Below, in pieces: positions 7,684 through 16,668 of a stretch of 64,000 bases of DNA. The stretch's first letter is position 1. The number at the start of each line of letters is the position of its first letter. Origin of the DNA: Thermostichus sp047462415 (GTDB lineage Bacteria; Cyanobacteriota; Cyanobacteriia; Thermostichales; Thermostichaceae); the NCBI RefSeq assembly GCF_047462415.1, contig NZ_JANSJE010000018.1, forward strand, positions 1-64,000, written 5' to 3'. The position numbers and the translations under genes were made by a program. The notes under the pieces were generated by a model. That model did not search any database. It was not told the DNA's origin and saw nothing but the letters and a program-made list of their open reading frames with translations.

Positions 7684-8577
7684 CTAATGCTGACGGCGAG
7701 TGATGAAATCTGCCAGGGCCAACAGTGGCTCGGCCCGGGATCCGTAGGGGCGCAACGCCTCCTTGGCCGATTGGATCAGCTCCTCGGCTTTTTGCCGGGA
7801 AGCCTCTAGGCCCAACAAGCTGGGGTAGGTGGCTTTGGCGGCAGCTTGATCCTTGCCTGCCGTTTTGCCCAGTTGCTCGCTGGTGGCAGTGATATCCAAA
7901 ATGTCGTCCACGATCTGAAAAGCCAAGCCAATGTCGCGGGCGTAGTGGCCCAGGCGGGCCAGCAGCTCTTCATCAGCCCCTGCCAGGATCCCGCCTGAGA
8001 CCACCGAGGCTTCCAGCAGAGCGCCCGTCTTGTGGCTGTGGATGTACTCCAAAGTTTCCAGGGAAATGGCTTTGCCCTCCGACTCCAAATCCACCACCTG
8101 GCCCCCCACCAAGCCGGTTGCCGCCGCTGCGTGGCCAATGCGGGCAATGACTTGCAGCACCAACTGTGGCGGTACCCCCTGAGTTTGGCTGGCAATATGC
8201 TCAAAGGCAAAAGCCAGCAGCGCATCTCCCGCCAAGATGGCAATGTCTTCGCCGAACATCTTATGGTTGGTGGGTTTGCCGCGGCGAAAATCGTCGTTGT
8301 CCATGGCCGGCAGGTCGTCATGGATCAGCGACATGGTGTGGATCATCTCTAGGGCGCAGGCAGTGGGCAGGGCCTGCTCCACGGAGCCGCCGGCCAACTC
8401 ACAGGCCGCCAGACAGAGGATCGGCCTCAGGCGTTTTCCCCCCGCCAGCAGGCTGTAGCGCATCGCCTCGTAAATGCGCTCCGGATAGGCGGGAACCAGA
8501 GCTGCAGAAAGCGCCTCTTCCACCTGTTGCTGACGCCGGCTCAGATAGACTTTCAGGTCAAAGGTTTGGGCAACCAA
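7684..8577 (-). CDS. crtE: Geranylgeranyl diphosphate synthase (polyprenyl synthetase)
   Basis: The enzyme condenses isopentenyl diphosphate with allylic diphosphates to give C20 geranylgeranyl diphosphate for carotenoids, phytol of chlorophyll and quinones. Visible motifs are LLAGGKRLRP, the first Asp-rich motif DDLPAMDND (from about residue 87) and the second, VDDILD, near residue 242. The TTG at 8577 is chosen because GAGAGGA lies 8 nt upstream and the protein then begins VAQTFDLKVYLSRRQQQ, the usual family start; an upstream ATG at 8643 adds 22 residues of non-conserved sequence. Length 297 fits the family. It probably heads a unit with the two membrane-protein genes downstream. Confidence 0.92.
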   Translation of the reverse strand: MVAQTFDLKVYLSRRQQQVEEALSAALVPAYPERIYEAMRYSLLAGGKRLRPILCLAACELAGGSVEQALPTACALEMIHTMSLIHDDLPAMDNDDFRRGKPTNHKMFGEDIAILAGDALLAFAFEHIASQTQGVPPQLVLQVIARIGHAAAATGLVGGQVVDLESEGKAISLETLEYIHSHKTGALLEASVVSGGILAGADEELLARLGHYARDIGLAFQIVDDILDITATSEQLGKTAGKDQAAAKATYPSLLGLEASRQKAEELIQSAKEALRPYGSRAEPLLALADFITRRQH

Positions 8578-8807
8578 GCGGGGTTTCCTCTCAACTCGGC
8601 AATGGGGGGATCCCTGTCGAGTAGTTCTACAACAGGCTTGCAAGCCGACATTATCTCATGTCCACTCCAGGTCGGGATCCCTGCTTGAGCCGCTAAAACT
8701 CTATCTTGATACCCTGCACGCGGCGGCATAGGGGATCCGCAAGCTTGCGCTAGCCGTCCCCCCAATGTCAGGATGCATTAAGGATCTTCAGCCGGCTTGG
8801 TCTTCTT

Positions 8808-9875
8808 ATGTCCCACTCATCTGCTCAGCTTGGCGATGGCGACCGTCTGCTGCGGGCGGCCCGTGGGGAGGTGCTGGATCGTCCTCCGGTTTGGATGATG
8901 CGCCAGGCGGGGCGCTACATGGCAGTCTACCGTGAGCTGCAGAGCAAATACACCTTCAAGCAGCGCTGCGAGATCCCGGAGCTGGCGATTGAGATCTCGT
9001 TGCAGCCGTTTCGCGCCTTTGCCCCCGACGGCGTCATTATGTTCAGCGACATCCTCACCCCCCTTGAGGGCATGGGGATCCCCTTTGAGCTGGTGGAGCA
9101 GCAGGGGCCGATCATCGACCCGCCAATCCGCTCCCAGGCCCAAATCGACCAAATCCGTCTCTTAGAGCCGGAAGAAAGCCTGCCCTTTATCAAGACCATA
9201 CTCAGCACCTTGCGCCGCGAGGTGGAAGGGAAGGCAACGCTGCTGGGCTTTGTCGGCTCCCCTTGGACCTTGGCCTGCTACGCCGTAGAGGGCCGCAGCT
9301 CCAAAGACTATGCCCATATCAAGAGCCTGGCCTTCACTCAGCCGCAGATGTTGCATCAGTTGCTGAGCAAGCTGGCGGATAGCATTGCCCGCTACGTGAT
9401 CTACCAGATCGAGTGCGGTGCCCAGGTGGTGCAGTTGTTCGACACCTGGGCCGGCCAGCTCAGCCCCGGCGATTACGAAGCTTGGGCCTTGCCCTACCAA
9501 AAGCAAATTGTGGATCAGGTGAAAGCTCGGTATCCGCAGGTGCCGCTCATTCTCTACATCAACGGCAGCGCCGCTTTGTTGGAGCGGGTGGGCAAAGCTG
9601 GCATCGATGTCTTCAGCCTCGATTGGATGAGCGACATGGCCGAGGCCAGGGCCCGCCTGGGATCCCTGGCGGTGCAGGGCAATCTCGACCCGATGGTGTT
9701 GCTGGGATCCCCGGAATTCATCCGGCAGCGCACCCTGGAGGTGATTCAAAAGGCGGGACCCCGCGGCCACATCATGAACCTGGGCCACGGCGTGCACCAC
9801 ACCACTCCGGAGGCCAATGTCCATCACTTTTTCGAGACGGTGCGCCAATCGGCAGAGCTGCTCAAAGCTCTCTAG
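8808..9875 (+). CDS. hemE: Uroporphyrinogen decarboxylase
   Basis: HemE removes four acetate carboxyls from uroporphyrinogen III to form coproporphyrinogen III in heme and chlorophyll synthesis. The 355-residue length is typical. The N-terminal signature RPPVWMMRQAGRYM, the motif FSDILTPLEGMGIPFEL, GFVGSPWTLACYAVEG and FDTWAGQLSP are all seen. ATG 8808 places the conserved region at the normal distance from the start. It is monocistronic, and a symmetrical hairpin follows at 9886-9913. The 230-bp region upstream is shared with divergent crtE and should hold both promoters, which is fitting because the two pathways feed chlorophyll. Confidence 0.96.
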   Translation: MSHSSAQLGDGDRLLRAARGEVLDRPPVWMMRQAGRYMAVYRELQSKYTFKQRCEIPELAIEISLQPFRAFAPDGVIMFSDILTPLEGMGIPFELVEQQGPIIDPPIRSQAQIDQIRLLEPEESLPFIKTILSTLRREVEGKATLLGFVGSPWTLACYAVEGRSSKDYAHIKSLAFTQPQMLHQLLSKLADSIARYVIYQIECGAQVVQLFDTWAGQLSPGDYEAWALPYQKQIVDQVKARYPQVPLILYINGSAALLERVGKAGIDVFSLDWMSDMAEARARLGSLAVQGNLDPMVLLGSPEFIRQRTLEVIQKAGPRGHIMNLGHGVHHTTPEANVHHFFETVRQSAELLKAL

Positions 9876-9885
9876 CCGTATAGAA

Positions 9886-9913
9886 AAACCCCTTGACTCT
9901 AGGAGTAGGGTTT
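9886..9913. terminator. Candidate terminator hairpin after hemE
   Basis: AAACCC (9886-9891) pairs with GGGTTT (9908-9913), with an inner ACTC/GAGT stem. It lies 10 nt after the hemE stop. The T-tract is short, so termination strength is uncertain. Confidence 0.35.
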
Positions 9914-9936
9914 GCCTTACGAGCCAGGGATCCCCG

Positions 9937-10920
9937 GTGTACATCAGCGTCATCATCCCCACCTACAACCGCCGTCCCATCTTGCAGAAATGTCTGCAGG
10001 CTTTGGCCCAGCAGCAGCCTGGCCCCTACGACGGCTACGAGGTGGTGGTGGTGGACGACGGCTCCACCGACGGCACGGTGGAATGGCTGCAGAGCCAGCC
10101 GCCAGATTTGCCGCCGATAAAGCTTTTGTGCCAAGAACACCGCGGCCCTGCTGCCGCCCGCAACCTGGGGTTTCGCCATGCCCAGGGATCCATCATTGTT
10201 TTTATCGACAGCGACCTGGTGGTGGTGGATCATTTCTTGGCCGCTCATGCCCAGATGCTGCGGCGACACGGCGTCAAGGGGGATCCCAGTTCGCTCCAGG
10301 AAGCCAAGGTCTTCACTTATGGGCGGGTGATCAACACCTGCAATTTCCAGGATCCCTGCTCCGAGCCCTTCAAGCCCACCGATTTTTCGGCAGCCTTCTT
10401 TGCCACCGGCAATGTGGCCATCGCCCGCCATTGGCTGGAGCGGGCTTGTGAAACCCCTGCCGGCCCCTTTGACGAGCGGTTTCACCTCTACGGCTGGGAA
10501 GACCTGGAGCTGGGGGTGCGGCTGAAGCACCTGGGCCTGCGCCTGGTCAAGTGCCCCCAGGCCACCGGCTACCACTGGCATCCGCCCTTCGAGCTAGCGC
10601 AAATCCCAGCCCTCATCGAGCGGGAGCGGCAGCGGGGCCGCATGGGCATCCTCTTTTACCAAAAGCACCCCACTTGGGCCGTGCGCCTGATGATCCAACT
10701 GACGCCTCTGCATCAATGCCTATGGGGCCTGCTGTCGCTGGGGGGCTGGCTGAACGAGAAGCGGCTAGAGCCGCTGCTGCGCTGGTTGATCCGGCAAGGC
10801 CGCTCGCAGTTGGCCTTGGAGCTGTGTCGGGTTTGCTTCCTCAACTGGTACAACGTCCAGGCGGTTTACGAGAGCTACAGAGCAATGAAAGCCCGAAATA
10901 GCGGGATCCACCTGTCCTGA
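9937..10920 (+). CDS. Glycosyltransferase family 2
   Basis: This is a GT-A fold inverting glycosyltransferase. It begins with YISVIIPTYNRRPILQKCL and then shows VVVVDDGSTDGT, the DxD-type metal motif FIDSDLVV and the acceptor-side acidic motif GWEDLELGVRL. The donor and acceptor are unknown; a cell-envelope or exopolysaccharide role is the usual inference. A C-terminal region of about 100 residues is helical and Leu/Trp-rich. The GTG at 9937 is chosen because AGGGA lies 6 nt upstream and it directly precedes the conserved beta strand; longer in-frame starts would overlap hemE and add unrelated sequence. The last 46 nt overlap the convergent IMPase-like gene. Confidence 0.85.
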   Translation: MYISVIIPTYNRRPILQKCLQALAQQQPGPYDGYEVVVVDDGSTDGTVEWLQSQPPDLPPIKLLCQEHRGPAAARNLGFRHAQGSIIVFIDSDLVVVDHFLAAHAQMLRRHGVKGDPSSLQEAKVFTYGRVINTCNFQDPCSEPFKPTDFSAAFFATGNVAIARHWLERACETPAGPFDERFHLYGWEDLELGVRLKHLGLRLVKCPQATGYHWHPPFELAQIPALIERERQRGRMGILFYQKHPTWAVRLMIQLTPLHQCLWGLLSLGGWLNEKRLEPLLRWLIRQGRSQLALELCRVCFLNWYNVQAVYESYRAMKARNSGIHLS

Positions 10921-11732
10921 GCGCTCACCAGCGTCGGATAGGTCAGCCGGCCATAGTCCTTGCCGGGGATCAACGGCCTTCCGGGATCCGGGTCAGCAAG
11001 GCCAAGGGGCTCCCAAACGGCGCCGGCCCCCTTGACGATGGCCCACACCGCCGCCACATCCCAGATCTTGGGTGAGCGTTCTACCGCTCCCAAAAGGCTG
11101 CCGCTGGCCACCGCCAGCAGGTTGTAGGTAGCGCCCCCCAACATCCGCGCTTTGCAGGGAAATTGCGGGCTAATCCAGTGGCTGCTGCGGGAGCAAAAAT
11201 TAAACAGTTGGTTGGGGCCGGGTGGGGCGGTGCTGGGGTGGATGGGCTGAGGAAGAACGGGATCCCGGTCGTGGCGGATGAGAAAAGCTCCTGCCGGCGC
11301 ATCGCCCGCAAACTGAGGCCAGTAGCCGTAAAAAGTCTGGCGGATGGGCGGCAGATGCACACAGCCAAACACGGGCACGCCCCAGTGCAACAGCGCCAGC
11401 GAGCTGCCCCAGATGGGGATCCCGCGGGCAAAATTGGTGGTGCCATCCAAGGGATCCACCACCCAGCACCACTCTTCCTCCGGGAAAATGTGGTTGGACT
11501 CCTCGCTCAGGTAGCCGTGAGCCGGATAGGCCGCGGCAATTGCCTTTTGAAAGGTGTCATCTGCCCATTTGTCAGAAGCGGTTACCAAGCTGCCGTCCGC
11601 TTTTTCCGTAGAGGAGGCCTGGCCAAAGTCTGCCAAGAGCTGCGATCCGACCCTTGCCGTGGCCTGCAGGGCAAACTCGGTAACCTCCAGCCAGAAGGGG
11701 GAGGGAGAGGCGGTTTCACAAAGAGCACCCAT
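10875..11732 (-). CDS. Inositol monophosphatase family protein
   Basis: This is a Mg-dependent phosphatase of the inositol monophosphatase superfamily, 285 residues. The metal-binding motifs are SEES (EE at about 77-78), DPLDGTTNF (93-101) and WDVAA near residue 223. The substrate could be inositol phosphate, histidinol phosphate, PAP or a sugar bisphosphate, and the sequence does not decide. It overlaps the glycosyltransferase 3' end by 46 nt and is divergent from the kinase gene at 11874 with a 141-bp gap that should contain both promoters. Confidence 0.88.
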   Translation of the reverse strand: MGALCETASPSPFWLEVTEFALQATARVGSQLLADFGQASSTEKADGSLVTASDKWADDTFQKAIAAAYPAHGYLSEESNHIFPEEEWCWVVDPLDGTTNFARGIPIWGSSLALLHWGVPVFGCVHLPPIRQTFYGYWPQFAGDAPAGAFLIRHDRDPVLPQPIHPSTAPPGPNQLFNFCSRSSHWISPQFPCKARMLGGATYNLLAVASGSLLGAVERSPKIWDVAAVWAIVKGAGAVWEPLGLADPDPGRPLIPGKDYGRLTYPTLVSAQDRWIPLFRAFIAL

Positions 11733-11873
11733 GCCCCAATCCTAGCGGGATCCCCAGCTTTTGGGGCGAAAAAGGTTGGCAATGGCAGCGGATCCCTCAC
11801 AAACAGGTCTTGCGCCCTCAAGCTGACTAGAATCATTTAGGTAAGTCCTCTCCTCGGCTGGCCGTCCTCCTCC

Positions 11874-13793
11874 ATGAACCAGCGCCTCATTGGACAACTG
11901 ATCGGCAACCGCTACCGACTGACCCACCACATCAGCGAGGGTGGCTACGGCAATGTGTTCGAGGCGGTGGATACCCAGTTGAATGACGAGCCGGTGGCCG
12001 TCAAGTTGTTGCGCCCGCCGCCGCCAGACATGGAGCCGGAGTATTACCAGCAACTGCAGCAGCGCTTCCTGGACGAGGCCAGGGTCAGCGCTCTGTTGGG
12101 CGAGCACCCCAACATTGTGCAGGTGCGCTCCTATGGCCTCTACCAAAACCAGCCCTACCTGGTGATGGAGTACCTGAATGCCCAACCCTACACCGGCCAG
12201 GGGTTGGACTATGTGTTGGCACGGGAAGGCCCCTTGCGCCCAGAGCGGGTGGTGAACTTGGCATTGCAAATTTGCTCGGCCCTGCACCACGCCCACAACT
12301 TTCACATGGATCTGGGCAAACACTCGATTCGAGGAGTCATCCACCGCGATATCAAGCCCAGCAACATCTTTGTGCAAAAAGGGCCCGACGGCAAGGAACG
12401 GGTCAAGATCCTCGACTTCGGCATTTCCAAGCTCATGGGGGAGACCTCCCGTGGCCTGACGCAAACCGGGTATTTTTTGGGCACGATGGTCTATGCTTCC
12501 CCGGAGCAGATGCGGGGAGAGAAGCTGGATGCCCGCTCCGACATCTATTCGCTGGGGGTGGTGCTGTACGAGCTGTTAACCGGTGCCCTGCCCTTCGAGC
12601 CAGAGACCGACACCCTGCAGGGCTGGTACCACGTCCACAACTTCCAACAGCCCCGCCCCTTTCAAGACCATCCGCTGCCCCACCCCATCCCTGAGGCCCT
12701 GGCAAGGGTGGTGCTGCGCTGCTTGGAGAAAGACCCTGCCCTTCGCCCGGCCACCATGGAGGAGCTGGCCCAGCAGCTCCGAGCCGTCTATGGGGATCAG
12801 ATCCCGCCTCCCGCCTCCTCGGCTCCTCCTCAACAGGTTTCTCTTCAGCGGATCCCTGCGGGGTTTGGCCAGCAGGCGGCTGCGTCGGAAGCTGAGGCGG
12901 AAAAGCTCCAGCGGGCGGTGCATTTGATCGAGGCAGGCGAATACAAAATGGCCGTCCACCTGCTCAACGAGCTGATCCAGAGCGCCCCCAACGAAGCCCG
13001 CTACTATCTGTACCGCGGCCTGGCCCACCAGCGGCAGGGCCATTGGGGCCTTGCCCAGATGGACTATCAAGGAGTGCTGCGGCTGGAGCCGGGCAACCCC
13101 TCGGCAGAACAGGGCCTGCGCGAGGTTGAACAGCAGGTCGGCCAGGAACAGGTTAGCCCCCACCCGAAGCCCACCCTCCCCACCTCAGGCAAGCCCCGCC
13201 AGAGCAAAGGATTGGCCCTGGTCTGGCTCCTGGCCAATTGGGCGGCGGCTGGGATTGGCTATCTGGGGCTGGGGGCGGCAGCTCCCCTCCTAGCTGCTTT
13301 GGGTTCGCTCCAAGGAGCGGTGGCTGGGGCCAGCCTTGGCTTGGGAATGGGGCTACTCCAGTGGGCGGTATTGCGACGGCAGGTTTCTTGGCGGTGGGTG
13401 GCGGCTACGCTACTGGCCACGGCTTTGGGCTGGGTGGCAGCAGATACCCTGGCCCCTCAGGTGGGGGTGGCAACCTTCGCTTTCGATCCCAGGGATCCCT
13501 GGCCACAGAACGCCTTGCAGGCGATGGCCAGCCCGCTGCGTGGCTTGCTGGTGGGGCTTGGCGTCGGTGGATTGCAAGGGATCCTCCTGTCCCGGCACGG
13601 GAAAGTCGCCTGGGCCTGGGTCTTGGCGGCAGGGGTAGAAGGGGGAGGGGCAGCCCTGTTGATGGCTTGGCTGCTGGCCGGCACCACCTTGAACCGTTGG
13701 CTGCTGCTGAGCGTGGGGCTACTGGCCAACACCCGCCCCCTCAGCGCAAGGGTGCTGTTGAACTTGCGCCGCGTCCCGCCTGTGCAAAACTAA
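11874..13793 (+). CDS. Serine/threonine protein kinase with TPRs and C-terminal membrane domain
   Basis: This is a Hanks-type kinase of 639 residues. The Gly-rich loop ISEGGYGNVF lies at 20-29, the catalytic Lys at 44 (VAVKLL), HRDIKPSN at about 157-164, DFG at 181-183 and SPEQMRGEKLDARSDIYSLG after the activation loop. Residues of about 340-420 form roughly two TPR-like repeats (LIEAGEYKMAVHLLNELIQ and LAHQRQGHWGLAQMDYQGVL). The last 200 residues are hydrophobic with several Gly/Ala/Leu/Trp-rich segments, probably 5-7 membrane helices, so the kinase domain should face the cytoplasm. Targets are unknown. Confidence 0.88.
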   Translation: MNQRLIGQLIGNRYRLTHHISEGGYGNVFEAVDTQLNDEPVAVKLLRPPPPDMEPEYYQQLQQRFLDEARVSALLGEHPNIVQVRSYGLYQNQPYLVMEYLNAQPYTGQGLDYVLAREGPLRPERVVNLALQICSALHHAHNFHMDLGKHSIRGVIHRDIKPSNIFVQKGPDGKERVKILDFGISKLMGETSRGLTQTGYFLGTMVYASPEQMRGEKLDARSDIYSLGVVLYELLTGALPFEPETDTLQGWYHVHNFQQPRPFQDHPLPHPIPEALARVVLRCLEKDPALRPATMEELAQQLRAVYGDQIPPPASSAPPQQVSLQRIPAGFGQQAAASEAEAEKLQRAVHLIEAGEYKMAVHLLNELIQSAPNEARYYLYRGLAHQRQGHWGLAQMDYQGVLRLEPGNPSAEQGLREVEQQVGQEQVSPHPKPTLPTSGKPRQSKGLALVWLLANWAAAGIGYLGLGAAAPLLAALGSLQGAVAGASLGLGMGLLQWAVLRRQVSWRWVAATLLATALGWVAADTLAPQVGVATFAFDPRDPWPQNALQAMASPLRGLLVGLGVGGLQGILLSRHGKVAWAWVLAAGVEGGGAALLMAWLLAGTTLNRWLLLSVGLLANTRPLSARVLLNLRRVPPVQN

Positions 13794-13840
13794 CAACAAG
13801 CCTCTTAGGGGATCCCGTCCCGAAAGACAACCCCAGTTGG

Positions 13841-14002
13841 ATGGTCATTTGCATGGCTCCCTCACCCCCAGCCCCTCTCCCAGAGGGAGTCAGCCCTCAC
13901 CCCCAGCCCCTCTCCCAGAGGGAGAGGGGAGTTAGGGATAGGACAGCCTTGCCTGGCAATAACGACGTAGAGAAACGTTTCATTGCCATTTGAAATGGCT
14001 CT
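13841..14002. repeat. Diverged MITE-like element with duplicated hairpin unit
   Basis: The ends GGTCATTTGCATGGC (about 13843-13857) and CATTTGAAATGGCTC (about 13987-14001) are imperfect inverted repeats related to the element at 6198-6352. The interior shares GAGAAACGTTTCATTGC, and the CCCCTCTCCC hairpin unit is present twice (13859-13889 truncated, 13894-13933 complete). It follows the kinase stop codon by about 50 nt. Confidence 0.5.
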
Positions 14003-14332
14003 ACAAACTTAACTGCAACCTTCAAGCAGCAAAAAGATCCCCTTTCGAGGATCTTCTTGAGAATACTGTTGCGCCGTTTTACCGTGGTTTTCGACCTGGA
14101 AAATCCAGTGTAGGATATCGGGGATGATTGTCGATAGTTTCCAAATCAAGTTTGGCCTACTGCTCTCACATCCACTTCCCATCCTAATTGTCGAAGGGTA
14201 TCGATCGCAAAAACATAACGGCAGTCACCAACGCCGCAGAATTCTTCGTCGATCATACCGCATTTTTGGGGTGTGCCTGTCAAGTGCTCAGCAAGGGCTT
14301 AAGATGAAAGGCAGCTTGACTTTTTGCCGGCC
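14003..14332. other. Intergenic region, no gene seen
   Basis: This AT-richer stretch of 330 bp has no convincing gene; a 75-codon frame at 14124-14351 lacks protein-like composition and a ribosome-binding site. AAGATCC/GGATCTT at about 14034-14056 can form a hairpin but has no T-tract. The promoter of the Yip1-like gene should lie here. Confidence 0.4.
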
Positions 14333-14857
14333 ATGCTCAATTCCTGGTTAGACAACATCTACGGCGCCTGGTTTCTGCCGGAGCGCACGTTTCGGGCGTT
14401 ACGGGAACGGCCTGTTCTCTGGCAAGCCTTTGGGGTGGTGGGGCTGCTTAACATCCTGGAGGTCATTCGCCGCTCCGGAGCAAGCCTGCCGAGCATGGTA
14501 CTGGCGGTACTGATGGGATCCCTGGGCTGGGTGGGTTTGGCGGCTTTGTTGCAGTTGCTGGCCTTTTGCTTGGGGCGGGCCGCCCCTTCCTTTGCGGCGC
14601 TGCTGTGCTTGACGGGGTTTGCCGGTTTGCCGTGGCTGCTACTGGGGCCTGCCCAATCCTTGGGCGGCGTGGCGGGATCCCTGCTGGGCTTTGCAGCACT
14701 GCTGTGGTTTGTGGTTTGGCAGGTGCGGGCGGCGGCGGTGGCGCTGGATCTGGAGTGGTGGCGCCTGGTGGGCCTGATCCCCTTGGCTTTCCTAGGAGGG
14801 ATCCTGGCCCTGAGCTGGCTGACCAGCGGCATTGTGGCCTTGGCTTCTCTGGGCTAG
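14333..14857 (+). CDS. Yip1-like integral membrane protein
   Basis: This 174-residue, very hydrophobic protein has about five membrane segments. It begins MLNSWLDNIYGAWFLPERTF, an N-terminal pattern seen in bacterial Yip1-domain proteins, which have WxxPxxxF before the first helix. No catalytic residues are evident. The Yip1 assignment is a recall-based inference. ATG 14333 is preferred to the TTG at 14324. It converges on the ferredoxin gene, with 44 nt between the stops. Function is unknown. Confidence 0.65.
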   Translation: MLNSWLDNIYGAWFLPERTFRALRERPVLWQAFGVVGLLNILEVIRRSGASLPSMVLAVLMGSLGWVGLAALLQLLAFCLGRAAPSFAALLCLTGFAGLPWLLLGPAQSLGGVAGSLLGFAALLWFVVWQVRAAAVALDLEWWRLVGLIPLAFLGGILALSWLTSGIVALASLG

Positions 14858-14901
14858 AGGGCCATCAAAGCTTAGCAAGCAGAATGAAGCAGCCCACCAG
14901 C

Positions 14902-15129
14902 CTAGCGGGGCACTCGCTGCAGATGCGGCTTTTCCTCCGGCAAAATCGCGCCTTCTACCGGGCAAACCTGCAAGCAAATGCCACAGTCGATGCAGGCGGC
15001 AAAGTCGATCCAGAAGTAGTCGGTGCCTTTGGCATTTTTGCTGTCGCCAGGGTGAATGCAGGCGACGGGGCAGGCCTCCACACAGTCGGCAATGCCTTCG
15101 CAAACGTCGGTGACGATGGTATGGGGCAT
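14902..15129 (-). CDS. Bacterial-type (two-cluster) ferredoxin
   Basis: This 75-residue ferredoxin has two cluster-binding motifs. The first is atypical, C-x5-C-x3-C-P (CEGIADCVEACPVAC, residues 10-24), and the second is a classic CIDCGICLQVCP near residues 46-57. The segment between them (NAKGTDYFWIDFAA) is typical of the conserved cyanobacterial bacterial-type ferredoxin. It carries electrons at low potential in the cytoplasm; the partner is unknown. It is monocistronic, transcribed towards the Yip1-like gene. Confidence 0.9.
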   Translation of the reverse strand: MPHTIVTDVCEGIADCVEACPVACIHPGDSKNAKGTDYFWIDFAACIDCGICLQVCPVEGAILPEEKPHLQRVPR

Positions 15130-15247
15130 GGATCCCTCCCACTGAATTTGAATCCATCCAATCTCAATGCGGCCAGTTGGCTCAAGATTGCCGGCGGGCC
15201 GCAGATGGCTTTGTCATTTTAGGCGAAAACGGGGGTCGGAGCTGAAG

Positions 15248-15880
15248 CTAGCTCTCTCTTAGGTCTCGCTCTTGAAATTGCCACCAACGGCTGAGGGGCC
15301 AATAGAGGGCAGGTGCCCACAGGCTACTTAAAATGGCAGATGTGAGGGCATTGCGTTGATGGTTCCACCAGATGCTCTCCAGAGAACGCGGGCCATCGCC
15401 GCCGGTGCTGCTGAGAGACTGCAATCCATCCAGCCAAGTTTGCATTCCTGCTGGATCCAGATTCTCGGATCCCTGCGAGGCCACGAGCCACATCCATTGC
15501 AGCGCCATCAGGGTTTCGGCGATCACCACCATACCGAAGACGATCAAGGCCACCGAAATGAAGTCTTCCTGCATGTAGCGTTGTTTTTGCAACTTGGCGG
15601 TGAGGATCCCGACTACGGCCAGCCCCAGCGCATGGGTAGGACAAGGGCTGGTCAGCGCATCTTGCAGAAAACCCAGCGTGATCCCGGCAACAGCCCCCTG
15701 CCAAGCCTTGCGCCGCACGCTCCAGCACACCACCCAGATCAAGGGCCAATCGGGGGTTAGGCCCGCCAGCTCCAAGCCCGGCCCTCGCCACCAAGGGGCC
15801 ACCGCTGCCAGCACCCCTGAGAGGGCAGTCACCACCCAATTGAGGCAAGACCCAAGCTTAAGAAGCAGAAGGTTGCGCAT
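15248..15880 (-). CDS. mreD: Rod shape-determining protein MreD
   Basis: MreD is the integral membrane subunit of the MreBCD elongation complex. The protein has 210 residues with five or six hydrophobic segments and the family-like stretch WQGAVAGITLGFLQDALTSP near the third helix. The start overlaps the 3' end of mreC by 23 nt, and gene order mreB-mreC-mreD is the standard operon. MreD is weakly conserved in sequence, so context carries much of the assignment. The N-terminus reads MRNLLLLKLGSCLNWVVTAL, directly entering the first membrane segment. Confidence 0.88.
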   Translation of the reverse strand: MRNLLLLKLGSCLNWVVTALSGVLAAVAPWWRGPGLELAGLTPDWPLIWVVCWSVRRKAWQGAVAGITLGFLQDALTSPCPTHALGLAVVGILTAKLQKQRYMQEDFISVALIVFGMVVIAETLMALQWMWLVASQGSENLDPAGMQTWLDGLQSLSSTGGDGPRSLESIWWNHQRNALTSAILSSLWAPALYWPLSRWWQFQERDLRES

Positions 15881-16610
15881 AGCGGTAGATCAAGGCCCAT
15901 TGCAAGAGGCCCAGCGGCGCCGACAGTTCGACAGTGGCTTGAGGAGCAGGGCTGGCGTCCAAGTTGACCGCTCGAACCGTTCCTACCACAACCCCGGCTG
16001 GATAAAAGCTGCTGAGGCCCGAGGTCACCACCACATCCCCCACCTCGACTTTGGGAGCCTTGTCGAAAAAGTCCAAAACAGCGCTTTGGGTGCCCGTACC
16101 TCGCAAGATGCCCATGTATCGGCTGCGACTCAACATCACACCGACACGGCTGGTGGGATCGCTGATCAGGAGCACCCGGCTGGTATTGGGAGTAACCGAC
16201 TCGACTCGCCCGATCAACCCGCCCGGCGCCATGACCACATCTCCCACCCTGACTCCGTGCCGGCTGCCACGGTTGAGGGTGAGCTGTTGCCACCAGTGAT
16301 CGGCGCTGCGGCCCACCACGGCTGCCGGGATCCCCGCTTGGGGCATTTGCTCGGTAAATTGCAGCAGCCGCTTCAGCTCGCGATTTTGGTACTGCAACTC
16401 GGCTACCAGGGCTTGCAGCTCACGGGTGGCAGCCTGGCTGAGCACCGCGGCGGGATCCACAGGCGGACGGGCCGGGGCAGTGATCCAAGTGTACAACTCC
16501 ACCAACAGGGATCCTTGGGTTTGGCGCAGTCCTAATGCAGCCCCCATCGCTAGAGCAGACAGGAGCAGCCCCAAACCATGGCGCCTCCACCATTGGCGTA
16601 GCCGATTCAA
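15858..16610 (-). CDS. mreC: Rod shape-determining protein MreC
   Basis: MreC is a bitopic protein linking cytoplasmic MreB to periplasmic peptidoglycan synthases. An N-terminal basic segment and single membrane helix (HGLGLLLSALAMGAALGL) are followed by a short coiled coil (ELQALVAELQYQNRELKRLL). The double beta-barrel core follows, with LNRGSRHGVRVGDVVMAPGG, GVMLSRSRYMGILRGTG and VGDVVVTSGLSSFYPAGVVVG. I choose the TTG at 16610 because GAGAGG lies 6 nt upstream; a more upstream TTG at 16646 has no ribosome-binding site. It is 59 nt from the mreB stop and overlaps mreD. Confidence 0.92.
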   Translation of the reverse strand: MNRLRQWWRRHGLGLLLSALAMGAALGLRQTQGSLLVELYTWITAPARPPVDPAAVLSQAATRELQALVAELQYQNRELKRLLQFTEQMPQAGIPAAVVGRSADHWWQQLTLNRGSRHGVRVGDVVMAPGGLIGRVESVTPNTSRVLLISDPTSRVGVMLSRSRYMGILRGTGTQSAVLDFFDKAPKVEVGDVVVTSGLSSFYPAGVVVGTVRAVNLDASPAPQATVELSAPLGLLQWALIYRYAQPSAS

Positions 16611-16668
16611 GCGATTCCTCTCTGACCCACTCGACTCACACCTCAAATCAGGGATGGGAAAAACTCCT

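Noticed and set aside
14034..14056. AAGATCC/GGATCTT hairpin downstream of the first kinase gene
   Set aside because: It is too far from the kinase stop and has no T-tract, so it is not called a terminator.
14124..14351. 75-codon frame upstream of the Yip1-like gene
   Set aside because: No ribosome-binding site, unlikely composition and overlap with the Yip1-like start.
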